Below are positions 1 to 5,009 of a stretch of DNA of 5,141 nt, piece by piece; position 1 is the first letter of the stretch; every line of letters begins with the position of its first letter. The position numbers were made by a program, and so were the translations under genes. Below the pieces are notes generated by a model. It saw only the letters and a program-made list of their open reading frames with translations. It was not told where the DNA came from and did not search any database. Origin of the DNA: Acidimicrobiales bacterium (GTDB lineage: Bacteria; Actinomycetota; Acidimicrobiia; Acidimicrobiales; Acidimicrobilacustridaceae); NCBI GenBank assembly GCA_023264135.1, contig JALQSZ010000131.1, forward strand, positions 1 to 5,141. Direction: 5' to 3'.

Positions 1-527
1 TGATTTTGCTCGCGCTCCTCGACCACCGACGAGGTCTTGGCAGGCGACGGGCAACAGGAATCGCTAGCGGTGCATCTGAGGAATCGAACGCCGGCTTTTC
101 ACCCGAATCAGTTGAATCGCATTTCGAGCGTGATGACGAGCCGGACGCATCTCAGGCGCGACCATTCGCATTGCGGTCGGCCCTCGTCCTCGCTGCAGTG
201 CTAACTGGAGCACTTTTTTTGGGGCGCTGGGCTTCATCGTTTTTTGGATCGAGCGGTGTGTATTTTGCGGCTGGGGCAGCAGGTCTTGCTGATGCGCACG
301 CTGGAGCGCTTTCAAGCGCGGAACTCTTTCGAGGTGGAGCAATTGATCTCACGACTGCGCTACTTGCAGTCGCAGTAGCGATGGCGACGAATACCGTCAC
401 AAAGGTAGTCCTTGGCTTTTCGACAGGTGGTCGCTCGTTCGGATTGCGACTTGCGTTGGGAGTGGTTCCTTCGATTGCCCTCTTCATAACGTCGATAGGA
501 GTGACTATTGGCTTTATCGGTTCCTGA
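1..527 (+). CDS. DUF4010 / MgtC-SapB-like membrane protein, C-terminal part (5' end outside window)
   Basis: The reading frame is open to the left edge, with the first full codon at position 3, so this is the C-terminal portion of a longer gene. The TTG at 6 is not a credible start. The visible part begins with the end of a hydrophobic helix (ILLALL) and a basic patch (RRGLGRRR). A hydrophilic, acidic linker of about 40 residues follows. Next comes ARPFALRSAL, which resembles the 'NPF-L-SAL' entry to the DUF4010 domain, and then about three to four hydrophobic segments. The motif GLADAHAG resembles the conserved GLADVDA of DUF4010 proteins, and ATNTVTKVVL resembles their 'SNTLVKA' segment. 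This family forms inner-membrane proteins, often fused to an MgtC/SapB domain; the transported solute or role is not established. T-runs at 214-220 and 240-245 encode Phe/Leu in a membrane segment. The stop is TGA at 525-527. Family assignment is from remembered motifs. Confidence 0.8.
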   Translation, partial: ILLALLDHRRGLGRRRATGIASGASEESNAGFSPESVESHFERDDEPDASQARPFALRSALVLAAVLTGALFLGRWASSFFGSSGVYFAAGAAGLADAHAGALSSAELFRGGAIDLTTALLAVAVAMATNTVTKVVLGFSTGGRSFGLRLALGVVPSIALFITSIGVTIGFIGS

Positions 528-569
528 CCGTGACCGATACGCTCACGTCGTCAAACATTTGGAGACGTC

Positions 570-1283
570 ATGAGCGCAACAACCGAAACTCTTCGAGTCG
601 ATATTTGGTCCGATGTTGTTTGTCCATGGTGCGCCATCGGCAAGGCGAATCTTGATGCGGCACTCGCTGAGTTTGCTCATGCCGACAACGTGGAAGTGAT
701 TTGGCACAGTTATGAGCTCGACCCAACAGCGCCAGCAGCGCGTGCAGGCAATTACGTCGGGATGCTGGCAAAAAAGTACGGAACCTCTCCAGAAGAAGCG
801 CAGGCGATGATCGATCGTATGACTGCGACTGGCGCCGAGTGCGGGGTTGAATTTCATTTCGATCGCGTGCAGCCCGGAAATACCTTCGATGCGCATCGAG
901 TGATTCATCTTGGAGCGGCGCGCGGACTCCAAACGCAAGTGAAGGAACGGTTCCTTCGCGGGTACCTGTCGGAAGGCGAGGCCATCGGTCTTCCTGAAGT
1001 CGTTGAACGACTTGCGATCGATGCCGGTCTCAATGCCGACGAAGTCGCAGCGGTTCTCACGACCGATGCGTTTGCCGAAGAAGTCAGAATCGATGAAGCA
1101 ACTGCGGCGTCTATGCAGGTCACCGGAGTTCCGTTTTTTGTCTTTGATCGACGTCTTGCTGTTGCTGGAGCGCAGCCGCCTGAGGTGTTGTTGCAGGTGC
1201 TCGACCGAGTGTGGTCCGAACGCGAACCCGCCCTCGAGATAGTTATCGAGGGCGAGGTCTGTGGTCCTGAAGGTTGCGACTGA
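570..1283 (+). CDS. FrnE-type DsbA family thiol oxidoreductase (2-hydroxychromene-2-carboxylate isomerase/DsbA fold)
   Basis: This 237-residue protein has the length and layout of cytoplasmic FrnE-like DsbA proteins, a thioredoxin fold with an inserted helical domain. The N-terminal strand leads into WSDVVCPWC, giving a CPWC redox pair at Cys18/Cys21. The insertion contains NTFDAHR (104-110), conserved in the family. The cis-proline loop is TGVPFF with Pro188, followed by AGAQP (199-203). The last residues contain CGPEGC (Cys231/Cys236), the second CX4C cysteine pair known in FrnE-type proteins. No signal peptide is visible, so a cytosolic location is expected. The likely role is disulfide exchange or protection against oxidative stress; the substrate is unknown. 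ATG at 570 is preceded by GGAG at 561-564 with a 5-nt spacer, which supports this start. It lies 42 nt after the membrane-protein gene on the same strand and may be co-transcribed with it. It converges on the gene ending at 1317. Confidence 0.92.
   Translation: MSATTETLRVDIWSDVVCPWCAIGKANLDAALAEFAHADNVEVIWHSYELDPTAPAARAGNYVGMLAKKYGTSPEEAQAMIDRMTATGAECGVEFHFDRVQPGNTFDAHRVIHLGAARGLQTQVKERFLRGYLSEGEAIGLPEVVERLAIDAGLNADEVAAVLTTDAFAEEVRIDEATAASMQVTGVPFFVFDRRLAVAGAQPPEVLLQVLDRVWSEREPALEIVIEGEVCGPEGCD
1229..1254. repeat. Perfect 9-bp inverted repeat inside the 3' end of the FrnE-like gene
   Basis: CGCCCTCGA at 1229-1237 is the exact reverse complement of TCGAGGGCG at 1246-1254, with an 8-nt loop. 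It lies in coding sequence about 30 nt before the stop codon and encodes part of PALEIVIEGE. No T-run follows on either strand, so it does not look like an intrinsic terminator. An RNA hairpin near the 3' end is possible, but chance or codon constraint also explains it. Confidence 0.4.
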
Positions 1284-1316
1284 CTCGTACGTCAGTCGAT
1301 CTGAATTGGCGCGAGA

Positions 1317-1799
1317 TCAGGCGGGGCGAGTCTCGGGAAGGCGAACGAGCGGGATCGTTCGATCGCACTTCTTTTGATAGTCGCGGTACCACGCACGATC
1401 GTCGCAGAGCAGTTCCCAGATGCGGTCGTGCTCGGGACCTTCGTCGAGGATTTCGGGCACTGACCAGAACGCGCCGTCCTGCACTTTGACGTAGACCTCG
1501 GGATTCGCGTTTCGATCACGAAGGTTGATGAACCATGCCGGGTGCTTTTCATGGCCGGTATAGGACGCAACGACAACACGAACGCCATCGGGATCGCGCC
1601 AGTAGGGAAGAGCGATCTTGTGTTCGTTGCCGGACTTGCGCCCGATCGTGCGGAGCATCACGTGGTGCATACCGGCCTGCACCCAGACCTCGTCGATGTC
1701 CATGGTTTCCATGGCTTCAACATGGCCCTTGGTAATTCCGATGATTTCTTCGTGGCTGGGGGTCTCCCACAGCATTTCGGCGTGCTGGTCGGTCGGCAT
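1317..1799 (-). CDS. Nitroreductase-family / F420-type deazaflavin-dependent oxidoreductase (DDN, TIGR00026-like)
   Basis: This 160-residue protein has the split-barrel pattern of the actinobacterial DDN family, F420H2-dependent quinone and nitro reductases. The motifs are in the expected order: VMLRTIGRKSG (47-57, the 'TTGRKSG' signature), the strand VRVVVAS (73-79), HPAWFINL (86-93, family 'HPAWYHNL'), NPEVYV (99-104), and a C-terminal YQKKCDRTIPLVRL (141-154, family 'YQ-R-R-IPV-L'). About 45 N-terminal residues precede the barrel and probably form a helix packing on the cofactor. Members reduce small molecules using F420H2, though some relatives bind FMN or haem, so the cofactor is inferred. 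The start ATG (1799-1797) has a very strong GAGGAGG Shine-Dalgarno at 1812-1806, 6 nt away. It lies 63 nt downstream of the SDR gene on the same strand, with no obvious promoter between them, so a two-gene operon is likely. Its 3' end faces the FrnE-like gene across 33 nt. Confidence 0.87.
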   Translation of the reverse strand: MPTDQHAEMLWETPSHEEIIGITKGHVEAMETMDIDEVWVQAGMHHVMLRTIGRKSGNEHKIALPYWRDPDGVRVVVASYTGHEKHPAWFINLRDRNANPEVYVKVQDGAFWSVPEILDEGPEHDRIWELLCDDRAWYRDYQKKCDRTIPLVRLPETRPA

Positions 1800-1805
1800 C
1801 GTGAT

Positions 1806-1812
1806 CCTCCTC
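1806..1812 (-). promoter_or_regulatory. Strong ribosome binding site for the DDN-family gene
   Basis: Read on the minus strand, GAGGAGG at 1812-1806 sits 6 nt before the ATG at 1799. It is an almost perfect anti-16S match and the strongest Shine-Dalgarno in the window. This fixes the start of the reductase gene and suggests it is well translated even as second gene of an operon. Confidence 0.8.
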
Positions 1813-1862
1813 GATGGGTTTCGGGTGATTCTGTCAGAAGTTGTGGTTCGAGATGCGCTCGA

Positions 1863-2645
1863 TCAGAGCATCATCTCTCCGCCGTTGACGTCGAGTTCGG
1901 CGCCGGTGATCACGCTGGCGAGATCAGAAGCGAGGAACGCAACGGCGTTGGCGCAATCGGCATCGTCGGGGATGATGCCCAGCGGAATGTCTTTCGTGAT
2001 CTCGGCAATGACGGCGTCGCGGTCTTGGCCCGTGCTGACGGCGTAGTTGACGTAGCTCTCGACTGGAGGTCCCCACATCCATCCCATGAATGTGGAGTTG
2101 ACGCGGATGTGATGGGCGCCGAGTTCTTTGGCGAGCATTCGTGCGGCAACAGTGAGCGCGCCTTTCGATGTCGCGTAGCCCGACTGCGTGGCTAAGGGCT
2201 TCTTTTGAATCATCGAGTTCACAAACACAATGGAGCCACCGCCGTTGGACTTCATGTGAGGCACTACTTGTTGTGTGAGTTGCAGCGTGCCGAACACCGT
2301 GATGTCGAACGACTTTCGCCATTCGTCGAAGTTGGCATCTTCAAACATTGTGAACGGTGGTGGGACGTACGCGCTGTTGACGAGACAATCGATTCGACCG
2401 AATTCCGCGACCGTCGCGTCGACCATCCGCTGCGTCTGTGCTGCATCAGAGATATCTGTTGGGCAAACCAATGCGCGTCGCTCAGGCCACTGGCGAGCGA
2501 TTTCGTCGGCGACTTCGCGCAATTTCGACTCGGTGCGTGCGACAAGCACGACATCGGAACCTTCACGAGCAAATGCGTAAGCAAGTTCCTGGCCAAGACC
2601 TGGACCGATGCCCGAAATAATTGAGACTTTGTTTTCTAAAATCAT
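1863..2645 (-). CDS. Classical short-chain dehydrogenase/reductase (SDR family oxidoreductase)
   Basis: The chosen ATG at 2645 gives 260 residues, the normal classical-SDR length. A GTG at 2666 in frame would add only seven unconserved residues and lacks the well-placed GAGGGGG Shine-Dalgarno that precedes 2645. The Rossmann glycine motif is SGIGPGLG (Gly12-x3-Gly16-x-Gly18). Arg37 after strand 2 (VARTESKL) with no acidic residue there suggests NADP(H). Asp64 fits the adenine-contact site. The active-site triad is Ser144 (FVNS), Tyr157 and Lys161 (YATSK), with the usual 13-residue Ser-Tyr spacing. The family NNAG is changed to NSAY (90-93), and the helix-4 Asn of the catalytic tetrad appears to be Thr116 (DITVFGT). 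The C-terminus has the expected LDVNGG (251-256). It probably oxidises or reduces an alcohol/ketone; the substrate is unknown. It is first gene of a likely operon with the DDN-family reductase and is divergent from the epimerase-like gene. Confidence 0.93.
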   Translation of the reverse strand: MILENKVSIISGIGPGLGQELAYAFAREGSDVVLVARTESKLREVADEIARQWPERRALVCPTDISDAAQTQRMVDATVAEFGRIDCLVNSAYVPPPFTMFEDANFDEWRKSFDITVFGTLQLTQQVVPHMKSNGGGSIVFVNSMIQKKPLATQSGYATSKGALTVAARMLAKELGAHHIRVNSTFMGWMWGPPVESYVNYAVSTGQDRDAVIAEITKDIPLGIIPDDADCANAVAFLASDLASVITGAELDVNGGEMML

Positions 2646-2650
2646 GAATT

Positions 2651-2657
2651 CCCCCTC
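2651..2657 (-). promoter_or_regulatory. Ribosome binding site that decides the SDR start
   Basis: On the minus strand GAGGGGG (2657-2651) lies 5 nt before the ATG at 2645. The in-frame upstream GTG at 2666 is too far upstream to use this site, so 2645 is preferred. Confidence 0.7.
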
Positions 2658-2714
2658 GCGGTACACAACTGCCGAGAGAGATTGCTAGCACGATGCAGGA
2701 GACTGCGTTGACTC

Positions 2715-2751
2715 GTGAGTGCGAATGGCCTCACCTTGTAGGGTCCCTACA
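2715..2751 (+). promoter_or_regulatory. Candidate promoter of the epimerase-like / dehydrogenase gene pair
   Basis: TAGGGT (2739-2744) fits the actinobacterial TANNNT -10 consensus. A weak -35 such as GTGAGT (2715-2720) lies 18 bp upstream. Transcription would begin near A2751, giving a roughly 29-nt leader carrying the Shine-Dalgarno at 2764-2773. A better -35-like TTGACT at 2708-2713 has a 25-bp spacer to this -10, which is too long. Confidence 0.4.
2737..2751. promoter_or_regulatory. Perfect 15-bp palindrome TGTAGGGTCCCTACA, candidate operator
   Basis: TGTAGGG and CCCTACA are exact reverse complements around a single central T. The site is 29-43 bp upstream of the GTG start at 2780 and contains a possible -10 box, TAGGGT (2739-2744). 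A dyad of this size overlapping a promoter is typical of a dimeric repressor operator such as those of TetR or GntR families. No T-run follows, and the loop is too small for an RNA hairpin terminator, so a DNA-level site is more likely. Function is inferred. Confidence 0.5.
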
Positions 2752-2763
2752 CAACTGCACCAC

Positions 2764-2773
2764 GAGGAGAGGG
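2764..2773 (+). promoter_or_regulatory. Ribosome binding site that decides the GTG start at 2780
   Basis: GAGGAGAGGG at 2764-2773 ends 6 nt before the GTG at 2780. The Rossmann strand (TRTLVIGGTG) begins immediately after that GTG, as expected for extended SDRs. The upstream in-frame ATG at 2693 would add 29 residues of low-complexity intergenic translation and has no comparable site, so it is not used. Confidence 0.7.
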
Positions 2774-2779
2774 TTCGTC

Positions 2780-3886
2780 GTGACACGAACATTGGTGATC
2801 GGTGGAACGGGGCCAACTGGTATCCACCTTGTGCGCGGACTTCAGGCTCGTGGTCACGAGGTTGTGATCTTGCACCGCGGCACTCACGAACGGCCGGAAA
2901 CGCCAATCGATATCGAACACATTCACGCTGATCCGTATGACATGGAGTCATTGGCCGAAGCGATGGGGGACCGAACCTGGGATCTCACAGTTGTGATGTA
3001 TGGCCGTTTGCGACGAATCGCGGAGTTCATGGTGGGACGCACCGACCGTTTTGTGTCGGTGGGTGGTGTTCCGGCAATTCGCGGTTGGATGAATCCGTGG
3101 TTGTTCACACCAGAAGGTCTTCCCGTTCCGGTAAGTGAAGAGGCCCCGGTGGTGATGGCCCCGGAGGAGGACGAAAAGGGTTTTCGTGTTGCCCGAACCG
3201 AGGAGTTCGTGTTCGCGAATCATCCGACGGCTGCACATTTTCGCTATCCCTACGCCTATGGCCCACTGCAGGTGGTCCCTCGCGAATGGAGCATTGTTCG
3301 TCGAATCCTCGATGGGCGCCGGCAGATCATCGTTGCTGACGACGGACTCACGCTTCACCACCATGGCTTTACCGAAAACTTGGCGCACGCGGTGTTGAGC
3401 GGTATCGACAATCCCGAAGCTGCGGCGGGACTCGCGTTCAATTGTGGGGACGACGAGGTGCTTACGGTTCGTCAGGTCATCGAAATCATTGCGTCGGAAC
3501 TCAATGCCGAGTTGGAAATTGTGTCGATGCCGTTCGAACTTGCACTTCCTGCGCGACCGCTTCTCGCGCAACCTTCGCCCACGCACCGCGTTCTTGATAC
3601 GTCGTTACTGAAGACGCGCTTGGGATACCGCGATGTTGTGCCCGCCCGTGAAGCTGTAGCTCGGACCGCACGTTGGCTCGTTGAGAACCCGATTGCTGCA
3701 GGTGCTCCGGAAGAATTCGTGCTTACCGACCCGTTCGATTACGTCGCCGAGGATCAACTGATTGCAACGTGGAACGCTGCGATCGGTTCGATGGCGCCAG
3801 TGGAGTTCGCAGTGACGCCTGGTGTCGGATTGGCCTATAGCGGTCCGGGCGGTCGTCCTCGATCCCAAGCGACCTTCGAGAACTAG
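2780..3886 (+). CDS. Extended-SDR, NAD-dependent epimerase/dehydratase-like protein with atypical active site
   Basis: Starting at GTG 2780 the protein has 368 residues, normal for extended SDRs. The dinucleotide motif GGTGPTG is at 8-14, and HRG (32-34) after strand 2 suggests NADP(H) preference. The early region has RFVSVGGVPA (90-99) with Ser93 at the usual catalytic serine strand. Where YxxxK is expected, the sequence reads GFRVARTEEFVF (134-145), so Tyr is replaced by Phe135 and Lys by Arg139. RYPYAYGP (155-162) is the family 'lRp-yGP' substrate-domain signature, and a HHGFTENLAHAV segment (194-205) follows. The C-terminal part covers TSLLKTRLGYRDVVPAREAVARTARWL (274-300), typical of epimerase tails. 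The closest broad resemblance is to CSP41/epimerase-like proteins of actinobacteria. It may bind a nucleotide without classical SDR chemistry. It is followed by the dehydrogenase at 3933 after 46 nt. Confidence 0.88.
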   Translation: MTRTLVIGGTGPTGIHLVRGLQARGHEVVILHRGTHERPETPIDIEHIHADPYDMESLAEAMGDRTWDLTVVMYGRLRRIAEFMVGRTDRFVSVGGVPAIRGWMNPWLFTPEGLPVPVSEEAPVVMAPEEDEKGFRVARTEEFVFANHPTAAHFRYPYAYGPLQVVPREWSIVRRILDGRRQIIVADDGLTLHHHGFTENLAHAVLSGIDNPEAAAGLAFNCGDDEVLTVRQVIEIIASELNAELEIVSMPFELALPARPLLAQPSPTHRVLDTSLLKTRLGYRDVVPAREAVARTARWLVENPIAAGAPEEFVLTDPFDYVAEDQLIATWNAAIGSMAPVEFAVTPGVGLAYSGPGGRPRSQATFEN

Positions 3887-3894
3887 CGCTCGCT

Positions 3895-3932
3895 CCGACA
3901 CGGTTGGGCTCTCGCCGCTAGGGTCCCGGCCC
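3895..3932 (+). promoter_or_regulatory. Candidate internal promoter giving a leaderless transcript of the gene at 3933
   Basis: CCGACA (3895-3900, four of six matches to TTGACA) and TAGGGT (3919-3924, TANNNT) are separated by 18 bp. The last T of the -10 box is followed by 8 nt and then the ATG at 3933, so the transcript could start at or within two bases of the start codon. There is no good Shine-Dalgarno; the only purine run, AGGG (3920-3923), lies inside the proposed -10 box. Leaderless mRNAs with this geometry are common in actinobacteria. The elements are seen; the promoter function is inferred. Confidence 0.45.
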
Positions 3933-5009
3933 ATGACCTATCGAGTTGTTGTGTGGGGGACAGGAAACGTCGGGCGACCGGCGATTCGAGCAATTGCGAC
4001 ACATCGCGATCTCGAACTTGTCGGAGTCGTTGTTTCGAATCCGGCGAAGGTCGGGAAAGACGCTGGAGAACTCGCCGGCATCGAACCGCTTGGCGTGTTG
4101 GCGACCGACGACACCGAAATTGCCTTCGCTCCCGATGTCGATTGCGTGGTCTATGCCGCAACCGCGGATACGCGTCCGATGGAGGCGTATATGGACCTCG
4201 AACGGTTATTGCGATCGGGTCGAAACGTGGTGTCGACGGCGTTCTATCCGTTGCTCCATCCGGCAAGTGCGCCTCCCGAACTCATGGGGATGCTGACACC
4301 GGCGATGGAAGCCGGAAACTCGTCGGTGTTCGTCTCGGGCATTGATCCGGGCTGGGCGCTCGACATTCTTCCCGGCCTCGTCAGTGGCGTTGGTGCGGGA
4401 ATCACCGAGATTCGTATTCAAGAGATCTTCAACTACGCGCTCTACGACGCACCCGATGTTGTGCGCTACATGATCGGCCTCGGCGGTTCGATGGATGTCC
4501 TGCCGCAAATGCTTGAAGAGATGTCATTGATGATGGTGTGGGCGCCGATGGTGCGCGTCCTCGCCGACATCCTCGATGTGGAACTCGATGCGATCACGAC
4601 CAACGTCGAGCGTCGACCGCTCGAGCGAACCATCGACGTCCCGGGTATGGGGCTCTTCGAAGAGGGAACGCTTGGAGCATTCCGATTCGAAGTCACCGGC
4701 ATCGTGAAGGGACAACCGTTGCTCGTCGTCGAACACGTCACGCGAATCGACGATGATTGCGCACCCGATTGGCAGCACCCGTTGAATCCTGGGGGCGAAC
4801 ATCGAGTGGTGATGAGCGGTCATCCGCACTTGGAGCTCACCATTCATGGCACCGAACCTGGGGAACCTGGCGCTGCTGGTGGAGGCAACGCGAGCGCAGC
4901 GAATCGTTGCGTGAATGCGATCCCCGCAGTGTGTGAGGCCGCTGGAGGAGCGCTCAGTCCGGTGGATCTTCCGCCGATTACAGGTGCAGCCCAACTTCGA
5001 CTGTCGTAG
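3933..5009 (+). CDS. DapB_N-type NAD(P)H-dependent oxidoreductase, 2,4-diaminopentanoate dehydrogenase-like ('dihydrodipicolinate reductase' family of actinobacteria)
   Basis: ATG at 3933 gives 358 residues and places the Rossmann strand YRVVVWGTGNVGR (3-15) at the N-terminus, as in this family. The in-frame GTG at 3822 would overlap the preceding gene and is rejected. Other recognisable parts are the strand-2 segment LELVGVVVSNPAKVGKDAGEL (28-46), DCVVYAAT (70-77), NVVSTAFYPLLHP (98-110) and SGIDPGWALDILP (135-147). The rest is the alpha/beta C-terminal domain of the DAP_DH_C type. Relatives include 2,4-diaminopentanoate dehydrogenase and native amine dehydrogenases; mycobacterial homologues are usually misannotated as dihydrodipicolinate reductase. 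Lysine synthesis is unlikely because true DapB is about 250 residues. A flexible TEPGEPGAAGGG stretch (307-318) follows a short 9-nt tandem repeat. It is 46 nt after the epimerase-like gene. TAG at 5007-5009 abuts the opposite gene's stop. The substrate is unknown. Confidence 0.88.
   Translation: MTYRVVVWGTGNVGRPAIRAIATHRDLELVGVVVSNPAKVGKDAGELAGIEPLGVLATDDTEIAFAPDVDCVVYAATADTRPMEAYMDLERLLRSGRNVVSTAFYPLLHPASAPPELMGMLTPAMEAGNSSVFVSGIDPGWALDILPGLVSGVGAGITEIRIQEIFNYALYDAPDVVRYMIGLGGSMDVLPQMLEEMSLMMVWAPMVRVLADILDVELDAITTNVERRPLERTIDVPGMGLFEEGTLGAFRFEVTGIVKGQPLLVVEHVTRIDDDCAPDWQHPLNPGGEHRVVMSGHPHLELTIHGTEPGEPGAAGGGNASAANRCVNAIPAVCEAAGGALSPVDLPPITGAAQLRLS
4854..4870 (+). repeat. Short tandem repeat GAACCTGG x2 in coding sequence
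   Basis: GAACCTGG occurs at 4854-4861 and 4863-4870, giving a 9-nt period that preserves frame and encodes EPG twice. It lies in a Gly/Ala/Pro-rich segment and probably arose by slippage in a flexible loop of the dehydrogenase. Confidence 0.5.

Larger units (their letters stand above)
2662..2758. repeat. 11-bp direct repeat TACACAACTGC, two copies flanking the divergent intergenic region
   Basis: TACACAACTGC occurs at 2662-2672 and again, exactly, at 2748-2758, 86 bp apart start to start. The first copy lies 16 bp before the SDR ATG (2645, minus). The second lies 21 bp before the epimerase-like GTG (2780, plus) and overlaps the right arm of the palindrome at 2737-2751. Each is followed loosely by similar purine-rich sequence (CGAGAGAG versus CGAGGAGAG). 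Placement next to both divergent start codons suggests binding sites for a regulator that controls both operons. The exact match is observed; the operator role is inferred. Confidence 0.55.

Noticed and set aside
525..536. Tandem TGACCG x2 between the membrane protein and the FrnE-like gene
   Set aside because: It is only two copies of a 6-mer, the first overlapping the stop codon; this is likely chance.
1229..1254. Inverted repeat as an intrinsic terminator for the FrnE-like gene
   Set aside because: It is within the coding region before the stop and no T-run follows on either strand.
1284..1316. Terminator between the convergent FrnE-like and DDN-family genes
   Set aside because: Only 33 nt are available; I see short imperfect dyads around CGTACG and no stable stem with a T-run.
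1542..2195. Plus-strand open frame of 217 codons opposite the DDN-family and SDR genes
   Set aside because: It lies antisense to two clearly recognisable proteins, spans their intergenic gap, has no ribosome site and no family-like motifs. It is a composition shadow.
2708..2736. TTGACT (2708-2713) as the -35 with a -10 at 17 bp
   Set aside because: The hexamer at the right distance is TCACCT, which lacks the A at the second position of TANNNT. TAGGGT at 2739 is better but 25 bp away.
2693..2779. N-terminal extension of the epimerase-like gene from ATG 2693
   Set aside because: The extra 29 residues lie in the operator-rich intergenic region, have no Shine-Dalgarno and precede the normal Rossmann start. 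GTG 2780 has a good site.
2948..3586. Minus-strand open frame of 212 codons opposite the epimerase-like gene
   Set aside because: It is fully antisense to a recognised extended SDR, and its translation shows no recognisable domain or supporting start signal.
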